A stretch of DNA of 55,637 nt from Massilia sp. ZL223 (GTDB lineage: Bacteria; Pseudomonadota; Gammaproteobacteria; Burkholderiales; Burkholderiaceae_D): NCBI RefSeq assembly GCF_018119395.1, contig NZ_JAGPWD010000038.1, positions 1 through 55,637 on the forward strand. Direction: 5' to 3'. The notes beneath the pieces are model-generated. The model did no database searches. It had not been told where the DNA came from and saw only the letters and a list, made by a program, of their open reading frames with translations. Of the stretch, positions 28,597-37,882 are shown one piece after another. How positions within the stretch are numbered: the stretch's first letter is position 1; each line of letters opens with the position of its first letter. Both the position numbers and the translations under genes were made by a program.

Positions 28597-30507
28597 TTAC
28601 TCGGCCTTGGTCTGCGCAGCCTTGGCATTGACCTTGGCCTTCGCCTTGACCTTCAGGGCCTCGATGTAGTTCACCATCTCCTGCTGACCCACGATGCCGG
28701 CGATCTGCTGCGCTTCCTGCTCGCGGCGCGCCTGGTCAGGCTGGGCCGGCTGCGACACCTTGCCGATGCGATAGACCGCATAGCCCTGGCCCGGCAGTTC
28801 CACGCCCACATAGGCCGGCAGCTTGCTCACGTCGGCCTTCAGCGCGGCGATCGCGCCGGTCGGGTTGAACGGCGGCTCCTTGGTGCGCGAGACGATCTTC
28901 GCTTCGCCGAAACCGGCCGCATCGCCCGAGGCCTTGACGGCAGCCAGTTTCTGCTCGCCGGCGGCGCGCGCCAGGCGGGCGGCTTCTTCGATGGTCACGC
29001 GCTGGCGGATCTGCGCTTCGACGTCGGCCAGCGGACGCTTGGTCGCCGGGCGGAACTCGAGCACGCGGCCCGACACCAGCACGCTCGGCGCCACTTCCAC
29101 GGCTTCGGTGTTGCGCTTGTTCTTCACCGCGTCCACGCCGAACAGCGCGGTCAGGAACTTCTCGTTGTTGACCGGCGAGTCGCCCAGGGCCGGATTCGGC
29201 TTGCGGGTCAGGTTGTCGACGGTCTGGACTTTCAGGCCCAGCTTGTCGACGACCGGCTTCAGGCTGTCCGACTGCTCGTACACGGTGTTGCTGAAGGTCT
29301 CAGCCAGCTCCGAGTACTTCTTCGACATCTTCTGCTTCTTCAGGTCGGCGACGATCTCGTCCTTGGCAGCCTCCAGCGGCTTTTGCGAAGCCGGCTTGAC
29401 CGAGGTGACCTTGATCACGTGCCAGCCGAACTCCGACTGCACCAGGTTGCCGATCTCGCCTTCCTTGAGCGCATAGATCGCGTCTTCGACCGGCTTGACG
29501 AACAGGCCCTTCTCGACCACGCCGAGGTCGCCGCCAGCCTGGGCCGAGCCCGGGTCTTGCGACTGCGCCTTGGCGACGGCGGCGAAGCTGGCCGGGTTCT
29601 TGCGCACTTCGGCCAGCGCCGCCTCGGCCTTGGCCTTGGCTGCAGCCTGGTCGGCGGGCTTGGCGTCGCGCGGCACGGTGATCAGGATGTGGCTCGCGGT
29701 GCGCTGCTCCGGCGTGATGTAGGACTTGAGGTTCTTGTTATAGTACTCGGTGACTTCGGCGTCGCTCACCTGCACCTGGCTCTCGACCACCGACTGGTCG
29801 AACACCACGTACTCCGCCTTCACCTGCTCAGGAATCTGGAACAGCGCGGCGTTCTTGTCGTAATAGGCCTTGACCATGTCGTCGGTGACTTTCACCTGCG
29901 GCAGGAAGTTCGTGATCGGGAAGACCAGTTCCTGGACTTCGCGTTCCTGGTCGTTGATGTTCGACAGGCGCGAGGCCACGCTGCGCGGAGCGAAGGCGGT
30001 GCCCTGGATCGCGCTCGACAGCTGCTCGGCTGCCAGGTCGCGCGCCAGGCGCTGCTCGAACATCGGACGAGTCATGCCCTGCGACGCGGCGAAGGCCTTG
30101 TAGGCCTCGCCATCGAGGGTGCCGTCGGCCTTGCGGAAGCCCGGAATCTCGAGCAGGGTGTTCAGCAGCGACTGGTCGCTGACCGTCATGTGGTTGCGAT
30201 TGATCTCGGCGTTGAGCGCGCGCTCGGCCACCAGGTTGTTCAGCACGGCCTGCTTGGCTTCCGGCGTTTCGAACAGCTTCTGGTCGAACTGGGCGCCCAT
30301 CATCTGGCGCGCACGGTCGATCTGGCGGCGCTGTGCGTCGTCCCATTCCTGCTGGGTGACCTTCTGGCCGGCCACGGTGGCCACGCCCTCGTTGGCACTG
30401 CCGCGGTCCTGGTAGCTCTCGAGTCCAACGAGCACGAACGACGGCACGATCAGCAGCAGCAGTGCGCCCTGCATCACGCGCTTGTTGTTACGGACAAAAT
30501 CAAACAT
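28597..30507 (-). CDS. ppiD: Periplasmic folding chaperone PpiD (SurA N-domain, parvulin)
   Basis: A 636-residue inner-membrane-anchored foldase. One N-terminal transmembrane segment (about residues 13-30, after FVRNNKRVMQ) is followed by a SurA-like chaperone domain, one parvulin domain (ASHILITVP near residue 268, GGDLGVVEKG, GWHVIKVTSV) and a long C-terminal domain. It assists proteins leaving the Sec translocon. It ends the conserved tig-clpP-clpX-lon-hupB-ppiD neighbourhood, with two tRNA-Asp genes lying between hupB and ppiD. The C-terminal Lys/Ala run (KVKAKAKVNAKA) is low complexity. Its own terminator follows. Confidence 0.96.
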   Translation of the reverse strand: MFDFVRNNKRVMQGALLLLIVPSFVLVGLESYQDRGSANEGVATVAGQKVTQQEWDDAQRRQIDRARQMMGAQFDQKLFETPEAKQAVLNNLVAERALNAEINRNHMTVSDQSLLNTLLEIPGFRKADGTLDGEAYKAFAASQGMTRPMFEQRLARDLAAEQLSSAIQGTAFAPRSVASRLSNINDQEREVQELVFPITNFLPQVKVTDDMVKAYYDKNAALFQIPEQVKAEYVVFDQSVVESQVQVSDAEVTEYYNKNLKSYITPEQRTASHILITVPRDAKPADQAAAKAKAEAALAEVRKNPASFAAVAKAQSQDPGSAQAGGDLGVVEKGLFVKPVEDAIYALKEGEIGNLVQSEFGWHVIKVTSVKPASQKPLEAAKDEIVADLKKQKMSKKYSELAETFSNTVYEQSDSLKPVVDKLGLKVQTVDNLTRKPNPALGDSPVNNEKFLTALFGVDAVKNKRNTEAVEVAPSVLVSGRVLEFRPATKRPLADVEAQIRQRVTIEEAARLARAAGEQKLAAVKASGDAAGFGEAKIVSRTKEPPFNPTGAIAALKADVSKLPAYVGVELPGQGYAVYRIGKVSQPAQPDQARREQEAQQIAGIVGQQEMVNYIEALKVKAKAKVNAKAAQTKAE

Positions 30508-30626
30508 GGTCAGCCTATCAAGCTTGAAAATGCTTTAACAGCACAGTTTAAAAAAAAAGGCGAACTTGCGTTCGCCTCTTCTGGTCTCCCGGGCTCCTTG
30601 CGGAGTGACCGGGCTTATCTGAATTC

Positions 30627-30703
30627 TGGCGGAGCGGACGGGGCTCGAACCCGCGACCCCCGGCGTGACAGGCCGGTATTCTAACCAACTGAACTACCGC
30701 TCC
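30627..30703 (-). tRNA. tRNA-Asp (GTC), copy 1
   Basis: 77-nt gene including the encoded CCA. Acceptor stem GGAGCGG pairs with CCGCTCC; anticodon loop CTGTCAC gives GTC; T arm GGGTTCGAGCCC. Identical to the second copy. Confidence 0.97.
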
Positions 30704-30721
30704 AGATTGTGATGTGATGGT

Positions 30722-30798
30722 TGGCGGAGCGGACGGGGCTCGAACCCGCGACCCCCGGCGTGACAGGCCGGTATTCTAACCAACTGAACTACCGCTCC
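30722..30798 (-). tRNA. tRNA-Asp (GTC), copy 2
   Basis: 77 nt, identical in sequence to the copy at 30627-30703 and separated from it by 18 bases; the two are surely one transcript reading from here leftward. Confidence 0.97.
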
Positions 30799-30860
30799 AA
30801 CATTTCTCACTTCACTGCGCACCGCTTGGTGAAACGCGAGAGGCCCGCATTTCCAGCCCA

Positions 30861-30922
30861 CGGCTCAATGAAGAGCCGCTGGCACCTTCTGGTGCACTTC
30901 TTCGCGTGTCATCGCGAAGAAG
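30861..30922 (-). other. Three consecutive stem-loops after hupB
   Basis: Reading from hupB: CTTCTTCGCG/CGCGAAGAAG (30897-30922, 10-bp stem), GCACC/GGTGC with a four-base loop (30882-30895) and CGGCTC/GAGCCG (30861-30878). The first begins 3 bases past the hupB stop. None has a T tract, so a processing or stabilising role, or Rho-independent pausing, is as likely as termination. Confidence 0.55.
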
Positions 30923-30925
30923 GCA

Positions 30926-31198
30926 TTAGTTTACAGCATCTTTTAACGCTTTACCAGCCTTAAATTTCGGAACCTTCGCTGCCTTGATCTTGATGGGTTC
31001 CTTGGTGCGCGGATCGCGGCCGGTACGCGCTGCGCGCTCACCCACCGTGAAGGTGCCGAAGCCGACCAGCGTGACGCTGTCGTTGTTCTTCAGGCTGGTG
31101 GTCACCGCTTCGATCATGGCGTCGAGTGCGCGCGTCGCCGAGGCCTTCGTAATGTCCGCGGACTTCGCGATTTCTTCGATCAGTTCTGTCTTGTTCAC
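30926..31198 (-). CDS. hupB: HU family nucleoid protein (HU-beta)
   Basis: A 90-residue histone-like DNA-bending protein. It starts VNKTELIEEIAKSADITKAS and has the family arm region GFGTFTVGERAARTGRDPRT with the usual KEPIKIKAAKVPKFKAGKAL tail. The start is GTG at 31198, preceded by GAGG; the longer open frame is not HU-like. It follows lon, as in E. coli. A strong promoter (31260-31288) and a hairpin-rich 5' leader precede it, so it is transcribed independently of lon, whose terminator lies between them. Confidence 0.97.
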   Translation of the reverse strand: MNKTELIEEIAKSADITKASATRALDAMIEAVTTSLKNNDSVTLVGFGTFTVGERAARTGRDPRTKEPIKIKAAKVPKFKAGKALKDAVN

Positions 31199-31219
31199 TC
31201 GTTTCCTCGTTAATCCGTT

Positions 31220-31255
31220 TCCGGCGCCGCGGCGCCGGACCTGCAAAAGTGCAGG
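31220..31255 (-). promoter_or_regulatory. Two hairpins in the hupB leader
   Basis: A 20-bp perfect palindrome at 31220-31239 (half-site TCCGGCGCCG) and, next to it, CCTGCA-AAAG-TGCAGG at 31240-31255. They fill the leader between the promoter and the ribosome site at about 31205-31210. Confidence 0.55.
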
Positions 31256-31259
31256 GCGT

Positions 31260-31288
31260 ATTAAACAAGGGCAACATTGGTCTGTCAA
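31260..31288 (-). promoter_or_regulatory. sigma70 promoter of hupB
   Basis: Minus strand TTGACA (31283-31288) and TTTAAT (31260-31265) with a 17-base spacer, about 62 bases before the GTG start. The match to the consensus is very good, as expected for an abundant nucleoid protein. Confidence 0.75.
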
Positions 31289-31389
31289 GCAACAACGGCT
31301 GAGCGGGGGCTCGGTTGCGGAAAAGCGTCAAGGAAAATTGCACGGTTTAGCAGACCGCCCTGCCCGTTTAGTTCGGTAGAATCTCCCCT

Positions 31390-31495
31390 CCGTCGTTCCC
31401 GCGCAGGCGGGAACCCAATTCCCCCGGTCAGTGAGGAAAGCACCCGTTGTCGGATGGGCGTCAAACTTGGATTCCCGCCTTCGCGGGAAAGACGG
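31390..31495. repeat. BIME-like paired palindromic repeat, copy 4 (CCCGC variant)
   Basis: Arms CCGTCGTTCCCGCGCAGGCG (from 31390) and CTTGGATTCCCGCC through AAGACGG (to 31495) in inverted orientation. The inner hairpin is TTCCCGC..GCGGGAA instead of TTCCGGC..GCCGGAA, a variant resembling the ATTCCC..GGGAAT repeats known from Neisseria. It lies between the lon terminator and the hupB promoter. Apart from this repeat, the terminator and the promoter, 31199-31591 holds nothing else I can name. Confidence 0.75.
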
Positions 31496-31541
31496 TTTTA
31501 CGGATACGGGTTGAAGTCGAATGGTGTGATGTGCATGCACC

Positions 31542-31572
31542 AAAAAAACAGGCGCCACATGGGCGCCTGTTC
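31542..31572 (-). terminator. Intrinsic terminator after lon
   Basis: Minus strand AACAGGCGCC - five-base loop - GGCGCCTGTT followed by a run of T, starting about 20 bases after the lon stop. Confidence 0.9.
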
Positions 31573-31591
31573 TAGCGGTCATTGAAACCGA

Positions 31592-33994
31592 TCAGTGCTT
31601 GACGACTTCGCCTTGCGCGTCGCTTGCAGCCGGGGTGACAGCAACTGCCGACACTTCCACCAGCGGCTCAGGCTGACGCTCCAGCGCAACCTCCAGCACC
31701 TTCTCGATCCAGCGCACCGGCACGATCTCGAGCTTGTTCTTGACGTTGTCAGGAATCTCAGCCAGATCCTTCACGTTCTGCTCGGGAATCAGGACCGTCT
31801 TGATGCCGCCGCGGTGCGCCGCCAGCAGCTTCTCTTTCAGGCCGCCGATCGGCAGGACTTCGCCGCGCAGGGTGATCTCGCCCGTCATCGCCACGTCGGC
31901 GCGCACCGGGATGCCGGTGAAGGCCGAGACCAGCGCCGTCGTCATGCCGATACCGGCCGACGGACCATCCTTCGGCGTCGCGCCTTCCGGCACGTGGATG
32001 TGGATGTCGGTCTTCTCGAAGGCCTCGGCCTTGATGCCGAAGCGCTGCGCGCGGCTGCGCACCACGGTGCGGGCTGCCTCGATCGATTCCTTCATCACGT
32101 CGCCCAGGGTGCCGGTGCGGATGATCCCGCCCTTGCCCGGCACGTTCACAGCTTCGATGGTCAGCAGGTCGCCGCCCACCTCGGTCCATGCCAGACCCAC
32201 CACCTGGCCGATCTGGTTTTCCTTTTCGGCCATCCCGAAGTCGTAGCGGCGCACGCCCAGGAACTTGTCCAGGTTCTTGCTGTTGACCAGCACGCGCTTG
32301 TCGCTCTTCTTCAGCAGCAGCATCTTGACCACCTTGCGGCAGATCTTCGACACTTCGCGCTCGAGCGAACGCACGCCGGCTTCACGGGTGTAGTAACGGA
32401 TGATGTCGCGGATCGCCGACTCGTCGACCTTGATCTCGTCTTCCTTCAGGCCGTTGTTCTTGATCTGCTTCGGCAGCAGGTAGCGCTGCGCGATGCTGGT
32501 CTTCTCATCCTCGGTGTAACCCGACAGGCGGATCACTTCCATACGGTCGAGCAGCGCCGGCGGAATGTTGAACGAGTTCGAGGTCGCCACGAACATCACG
32601 TCCGACAGGTCGAAGTCCACCTCGATGTAGTGGTCCGAGAACGTGTGGTTCTGGGCCGGATCCAGCACTTCGAGCAGGGCCGACGACGGGTCGCCGCGGA
32701 AGTCCGCGCCCATCTTGTCGATCTCGTCGAGCAGGAACAGCGGGTTGCGCACGCCTACTTTTGAGAGCGACTGCAGCACCTTGCCCGGCATCGAGCCGAT
32801 ATAGGTACGGCGGTGGCCGCGGATCTCGGCTTCGTCGCGCACGCCGCCGAGGGCCATGCGGACGTACTTGCGGCCGGTCGCACGTGCGATCGACTCGCCC
32901 AGCGAGGTCTTACCCACGCCCGGAGGACCGACGAAGCACAGGATCGGGGCCTTCAGCTTGTCGACGCGCTGCTGCACCGCGAGGTACTCGAGGATGCGTT
33001 CCTTGATCTTTTCCAGACCGTAGTGATCCGACTCCAGCACTTGCTGGGCCTTCTCCAAATCGATGGTGACCTTGGTCTTTTTCTTCCACGGCAGGCCGAC
33101 CAGGGTGTCGATGTAGTTGCGCACCACGGTGGCTTCGGCCGACATCGGCGACATCAGCTTGAGCTTGCGGATTTCGGCCTGCGCCTTTTCCAGTGCCTCT
33201 TTCGGCATCTTGGCGGCGATCACTTTCTTTTCGAGCTCTTCGATGTCGGCGCCTTCTTCGCCTTCACCCAGCTCTTTCTGGATAGCCTTGACCTGTTCGT
33301 TCAGGTAGTACTCGCGCTGCGACTTCTCCATCTGGCGCTTGACGCGGCCACGGATGCGCTTTTCGACCTGCAGGATGTCGAGTTCGCCTTCAAGCTGGCC
33401 GAGCAGGTGCTCCAGGCGCTTGGCGACATTGAAGATCTCCAGGATGACCTGCTTCTGCTCGAGCTTGAGCGGCAGGTGGGCGGCCACGGTGTCGGCCAGG
33501 CGGCCGGCGTCGTCGATGCCGGCCAGCGAAGCCAGGATCTCGGGCGGGATCTTCTTGTTCAGTTTGACGTACTGGTCGAACTGCTGGACGATCGCACGGC
33601 GCATCGCCTCGACTTCGGAATCGTCGCCGATTTCCGAGGACAGCGGGGTCAGCTGGGCCGTGAAATGGGTCGCGCCATCGGTGATGGTATCGATGCGCGC
33701 ACGCTGGGCGCCTTCGACCAGCACCTTCACGGTGCCGTCGGGCAGCTTCAGCATTTGCAGAATATTGGCCACGCAGCCGATCTCGTAGATGTCTGCGGCG
33801 GAAGGTTCGTCCTTGGCGGCGGCCTTTTGAGCAGCCAGCATGATGCTCTTGCCCTGCTCCATCGCGGCTTCCAGCGCCTTGATCGATTTCGGACGGCCGA
33901 CGAACAGAGGTATCACCATATGCGGAAACACGACCACGTCGCGCAACGGCAGGAGGGGCAGCGTCGTTTGCTCGGTTAATTTGGAAGTTGTCAT
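31592..33994 (-). CDS. lon: ATP-dependent endopeptidase La
   Basis: Lon degrades misfolded and regulatory proteins in the cytoplasm. This 800-residue LonA has an N-terminal substrate-recognition domain (LPLLPLRDVVVFPHMVIPLF), an AAA+ module with Walker A GPPGVGKT and Walker B FLLDEIDK, and a C-terminal protease domain with the Ser of PKDGPSAGIGM and the Lys of GGLKEKLLAA, forming the Ser-Lys dyad. The ATG at 33994 is preferred (AAGG 7 bases upstream); a 13-residue upstream extension is not Lon-like. It has its own terminator and probably its own promoter (a heat-shock-like sequence at 34023-34051). Confidence 0.98.
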   Translation of the reverse strand: MTTSKLTEQTTLPLLPLRDVVVFPHMVIPLFVGRPKSIKALEAAMEQGKSIMLAAQKAAAKDEPSAADIYEIGCVANILQMLKLPDGTVKVLVEGAQRARIDTITDGATHFTAQLTPLSSEIGDDSEVEAMRRAIVQQFDQYVKLNKKIPPEILASLAGIDDAGRLADTVAAHLPLKLEQKQVILEIFNVAKRLEHLLGQLEGELDILQVEKRIRGRVKRQMEKSQREYYLNEQVKAIQKELGEGEEGADIEELEKKVIAAKMPKEALEKAQAEIRKLKLMSPMSAEATVVRNYIDTLVGLPWKKKTKVTIDLEKAQQVLESDHYGLEKIKERILEYLAVQQRVDKLKAPILCFVGPPGVGKTSLGESIARATGRKYVRMALGGVRDEAEIRGHRRTYIGSMPGKVLQSLSKVGVRNPLFLLDEIDKMGADFRGDPSSALLEVLDPAQNHTFSDHYIEVDFDLSDVMFVATSNSFNIPPALLDRMEVIRLSGYTEDEKTSIAQRYLLPKQIKNNGLKEDEIKVDESAIRDIIRYYTREAGVRSLEREVSKICRKVVKMLLLKKSDKRVLVNSKNLDKFLGVRRYDFGMAEKENQIGQVVGLAWTEVGGDLLTIEAVNVPGKGGIIRTGTLGDVMKESIEAARTVVRSRAQRFGIKAEAFEKTDIHIHVPEGATPKDGPSAGIGMTTALVSAFTGIPVRADVAMTGEITLRGEVLPIGGLKEKLLAAHRGGIKTVLIPEQNVKDLAEIPDNVKNKLEIVPVRWIEKVLEVALERQPEPLVEVSAVAVTPAASDAQGEVVKH

Positions 33995-34022
33995 GGCATA
34001 CCTTATAGAAAGCGTGTTGCTG

Positions 34023-34051
34023 AACTTGGGCACTCACGGCGAAAACTCAAG
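34023..34051 (-). promoter_or_regulatory. Candidate heat-shock (sigma32-type) promoter of lon
   Basis: Minus strand CTTGAG (34046-34051), 15 bases, then CCCAAGTT (34023-34030), ending about 29 bases before the ATG. It resembles the CTTGAAA / CCCCATNT pattern, with mismatches in the second block. Confidence 0.35.
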
Positions 34052-34135
34052 ATGCGCGCCGTGAAAAATATTTTCTACAAGTAAAAGTACTTGATGCGAA
34101 AACTAGCCGTTCTAATAAAAGCCGCGGTGTGAAAT

Positions 34136-34172
34136 GAAAAAGCCACCACGCGGGGTACCGCGAGTGGCTTTT
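34136..34172 (-). terminator. Intrinsic terminator after clpX
   Basis: Outer stem AAAGCCAC / GTGGCTTT with inner CGCGG-GGTA-CCGCG, followed on the minus strand by a T-rich stretch. It lies about 90 bases after the clpX stop. Confidence 0.75.
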
Positions 34173-34260
34173 CGATTGAAGCCTGCGTCTTTTATTGAGA
34201 TCAGTTTTACCGATATGAGTCTGCGCGGCAAGCGTTTTGTTGCGTGCGTGCAGGCTTTTT

Positions 34261-35529
34261 TCAGTTTTCCCCAGATGCTTTCGGCGTTTCGCTGTAAATC
34301 AATAAAGGTTTTGCGGCATTCGTGATCGTATTTTCATCGATCACCACTTTGACGACATTCTGCTGGCTTGGCAATTCGTACATGACGTCCAGCAGCGCGT
34401 GTTCGAGAATCGAACGCAGGCCACGGGCGCCGGTCTTGCGCGCCAGCGCCTTGCGGGCGATCGCGTGCAGGGCCGCAGGACGAATTTCGAGCTCGGCGCC
34501 TTCCATTTCAAGCAGCTTCGAGTATTGCTTGATCAGCGCGTTCTTCGGTTCGATCAGGATCTGGATCAGGGCCTCTTCGGTCAGCTCGCTCAGCGTGGCG
34601 ACCACAGGCAGGCGACCGACCAGTTCCGGGATCAGGCCGAACTTGATCAGGTCTTCCGGCTCGGCTTCGAGCAGGATGTCGCTGTTGGAACGCTCGTTCT
34701 GGCTCTTCACCGAGGCCGAGAAACCGATGCCGCTCTTTTCCGAACGGTTCTGGATGATCTTGGCCAGGCCGTCGAAGGCGCCGCCGCAGATGAACATGAT
34801 GTTGGTCGTGTCGATCTGCACGAAATCCTGGTTCGGATGCTTGCGGCCGCCCTGCGGCGGTACCGAAGCCATGGTGCCTTCGATCAGTTTCAGCAGGGCC
34901 TGCTGCACGCCCTCGCCCGACACGTCGCGGGTGATCGACGGATTGTCGGACTTGCGCGAAATCTTGTCGATCTCGTCGATGTAGACGATGCCGCGCTGGG
35001 CCTTTTCGACTTCGTAGTTGCAGCTCTGCAGGAGCTTCTGAATGATGTTCTCGACGTCCTCGCCGACATAGCCGGCTTCGGTCAGGGTGGTCGCGTCGGC
35101 GATCACGAAGGGAACGTTGAGCATGCGCGCCAGGGTCTGGGCCAGCAGGGTCTTGCCGGAACCAGTCGGGCCGACGAGCAGGATGTTGCTCTTGGCCAGT
35201 TCGACATCGTCCTTCTTGCCCAGGTGCTTTAGGCGCTTGTAATGGTTGTACACCGCCACCGACAGGATGCGCTTGGCCGTCTGCTGGCCGATCACGTACT
35301 GGTCGAGCAGTTCGGTGATTTCGTGCGGCGTCGGCAGGTCGGACTTGGCGCCCGCCACCGACTCGACGTTCGAGGTTTCGTCGCGGATGATGTCGTTGCA
35401 CAGGTCGATGCATTCATCGCAGATGAACACCGACGGTCCCGCGATCAGCTTTTTGACTTCGTGCTGGCTCTTTCCGCAGAAAGAGCAGTACAGAAGTTTC
35501 TCGCCGCTGGAGGATTTTTTGTCTGACAT
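34261..35529 (-). CDS. clpX: ATP-dependent Clp protease ATP-binding subunit ClpX
   Basis: AAA+ unfoldase that feeds substrates to ClpP. The 422-residue protein has the N-terminal zinc-binding domain (CSFCGKSQ and CDECIDLC), Walker A GPTGSGKT, the GYVGEDVENI pore segment, Walker B IVYIDEIDK and sensor residues in the C-terminal domain. The length is standard. It follows clpP on the same strand but with a terminator in the 205-base gap, so it may have its own promoter; TTGTTG and TTATAT 16 bases apart lie just upstream of the ATG as weak candidates. Confidence 0.98.
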   Translation of the reverse strand: MSDKKSSSGEKLLYCSFCGKSQHEVKKLIAGPSVFICDECIDLCNDIIRDETSNVESVAGAKSDLPTPHEITELLDQYVIGQQTAKRILSVAVYNHYKRLKHLGKKDDVELAKSNILLVGPTGSGKTLLAQTLARMLNVPFVIADATTLTEAGYVGEDVENIIQKLLQSCNYEVEKAQRGIVYIDEIDKISRKSDNPSITRDVSGEGVQQALLKLIEGTMASVPPQGGRKHPNQDFVQIDTTNIMFICGGAFDGLAKIIQNRSEKSGIGFSASVKSQNERSNSDILLEAEPEDLIKFGLIPELVGRLPVVATLSELTEEALIQILIEPKNALIKQYSKLLEMEGAELEIRPAALHAIARKALARKTGARGLRSILEHALLDVMYELPSQQNVVKVVIDENTITNAAKPLLIYSETPKASGEN

Positions 35530-35654
35530 GGGGCAGGTTTCTATTGAATTGCTATGAATATAACGCTAATACGGAGACGCAACAAGTGCGCTGGCGCACA
35601 TAATACGAGCATATGCCCGGTGCGTTGCGCCGTCCATGAACTATGCTACCCGAA

Positions 35655-35698
35655 ATAAAAACGAAACGCCCGAACGTGTTCGCGCCCGGGCGTTTTTT
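35655..35698 (-). terminator. Intrinsic (bidirectional) terminator after clpP
   Basis: Stem AACGCCCG (35665-35672) / CGGGCGTT (35687-35694), with T6 on the plus side and TCGTTTTTATT on the minus side. It lies about 40 bases after the clpP stop. Confidence 0.85.
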
Positions 35699-35734
35699 GG
35701 CAACAGTACAGTCGGTATGGCGAACCGGAGCCCG

Positions 35735-36352
<618 letters not shown>

Positions 36353-36388
36353 ACCTGTCTCGTTCCTTATAAAGGGAAAGCCTAAGGG

Positions 36389-36413
36389 AAAAAAGCCGGC
36401 CACGAAGGCCGGC
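36389..36413 (-). terminator. Intrinsic terminator/attenuator between tig and clpP
   Basis: Minus strand GCCGGCC, five-base loop, GGCCGGC, then T6. It begins 10 bases past the tig stop and ends 36 bases before the clpP ATG. Confidence 0.85.
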
Positions 36414-36422
36414 AATCTTCAA

Positions 36423-37763
36423 TTACGCCTGGGGCATCGAGCCCATCAGTTCATCGAAAGCGATGGTCTTGGTGGAGACCTTCGCCTTGCCAAGCACATA
36501 GTTAACGACGTTTTCTTCCAATACAAGAGCTTCCACTTCGCCCAGGCGGCGACGGTCGCTGTAATAGTACTTCAGGACTTCCTTCGGATCTTCGTAGCTC
36601 TGCGAGAAGTCTTCGATCTGCGCCTTCACCTGATCCTGGGTGGCTTGCAGGTTGTTGTCGCTGACCAGTTGCGACAGGATCAGGCCCAGGCGCACGCGGC
36701 GCTCAGCCTTGTCCTTGAACATCTCTGCCGGGAACGGCAGGTTCTTGACGTCCATGCCGCGCTGGGCCATGTCCTGGCGGGTCATCTCGGCCAGGCGCTC
36801 CGCGTCCTGGTCGATCATAACCTTCGGCACGTCCAGTTCGGTCGACTTGACCAGGGCGTCCATCACGGCTTCCTTGTTGCGGGCCTTGACGCGCGCCTTG
36901 ACTTCGCGCTCCAGGTTAACCTTGATGTCGTCGCGCATCTTCTCGACGGAACCGTCTTCGATGCCCAGCGACTTGGCGAACTCGGCGTCGACTTCCGGCA
37001 TGTGCGCCCACTCGAGCTTCTTCAGGGTGATGGTGAACTCGGCGGTCTTGCCTGCCACGTCCTTGCCATGGTAGTCCTCAGGGAAGGCCAGCGGGAAGGT
37101 CTTGCTTTCGCCGACTTTCAGGCCGACGGTGGCGGCTTCGAATTCCGGCAGCATGCGGCCTTCGCCCAGCACGAACGCGTAGTTGTCGGCCTTGCCGCCG
37201 GCGAACTCGACGCCATCCAGGGTGCCGACGAAGTCGACGGTCACGCGGTCGCCGTTGGCGGCCACCGGCTCGCCGCCGGTGCCGTGCTCGCCTGCCTCAC
37301 CCTTGGTGTGGTAGTGCACGCGCTGCTTGCGCAGGATGTCGATGGTCTTGTCGATCTCGGCGTCGGTCACTTCGGTGGTGACGGTTTCGACGTCGACGTT
37401 GGCCAGGTCGGCGATCACGACTTCCGGGTAGACTTCGAAGGTCGCGTCGAAGGCCAGCATGCCTTCCGGCGCGTCTTCTTTCGGTTCGATTTTCGGGAAG
37501 CCGGCAACGCGCAGCTCGTTCTCGTTGGCTGCCTCGTTGAACGCACGGCCGACCTTGTCGTTCAGGACGTCGGTCTCGATCTGGTAGCCGTACTGGGCAG
37601 CGACCATCTTCAGAGGCACTTTGCCCGGACGGAAGCCAGGCGCCTTCGCGGTCTTCGCCTGCTTCTTCAGGCGCTTTTCGACTTCCGTACGAACGTCAGC
37701 TACCGGGAAGGAGATGGTCAAGCGACGCTCGAGTTTACCGAGGGTTTCGACTGCAGTTGCCAT
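36423..37763 (-). CDS. tig: Trigger factor
   Basis: Ribosome-bound chaperone and prolyl isomerase that meets nascent chains. The 446-residue protein has the ribosome-binding motif GFRPGKVP (about residues 43-50) in the N-terminal domain, the FKBP-like domain (GDRVTVDFVGTLDG, about 165-245) and the C-terminal helical chaperone arms. The ribosome site is weak: an AT-rich stretch precedes the ATG. tRNA-Leu lies 32 bases upstream on the same strand and may share its transcript. First protein gene of the tig-clpP-clpX-lon-hupB-ppiD cluster. Confidence 0.98.
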   Translation of the reverse strand: MATAVETLGKLERRLTISFPVADVRTEVEKRLKKQAKTAKAPGFRPGKVPLKMVAAQYGYQIETDVLNDKVGRAFNEAANENELRVAGFPKIEPKEDAPEGMLAFDATFEVYPEVVIADLANVDVETVTTEVTDAEIDKTIDILRKQRVHYHTKGEAGEHGTGGEPVAANGDRVTVDFVGTLDGVEFAGGKADNYAFVLGEGRMLPEFEAATVGLKVGESKTFPLAFPEDYHGKDVAGKTAEFTITLKKLEWAHMPEVDAEFAKSLGIEDGSVEKMRDDIKVNLEREVKARVKARNKEAVMDALVKSTELDVPKVMIDQDAERLAEMTRQDMAQRGMDVKNLPFPAEMFKDKAERRVRLGLILSQLVSDNNLQATQDQVKAQIEDFSQSYEDPKEVLKYYYSDRRRLGEVEALVLEENVVNYVLGKAKVSTKTIAFDELMGSMPQA

Positions 37764-37795
37764 TATAAAAATCGTCCAAAAAAATTAATTATTCG

Positions 37796-37882
37796 TGGTG
37801 CGAGGAGGGGGACTCGAACCCCCACACCATTGCTGGCGTCAGGACCTAAACCTGGTGCGTCTACCAATTTCGCCATCCTCGC
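37796..37882 (-). tRNA. tRNA-Leu (TAG)
   Basis: 87 nt including CCA. Acceptor stem GCGAGGA / TCCTCGC, anticodon loop TTTAGGT giving TAG, a long variable arm and T arm GGGGGTTCGAGTCCCCC. It lies just upstream of tig. Confidence 0.97.

Noticed and set aside
30627..30798. Tandem identical sequences as a mobile or CRISPR-like repeat
   Set aside because: They fold as two tRNA-Asp genes with CCA; the repetition is simple tRNA duplication.
31390..31495. CRISPR or att site
   Set aside because: Only two inverted arms with a hairpin core and no spacers or integrase; it belongs to the dispersed palindromic repeat family.
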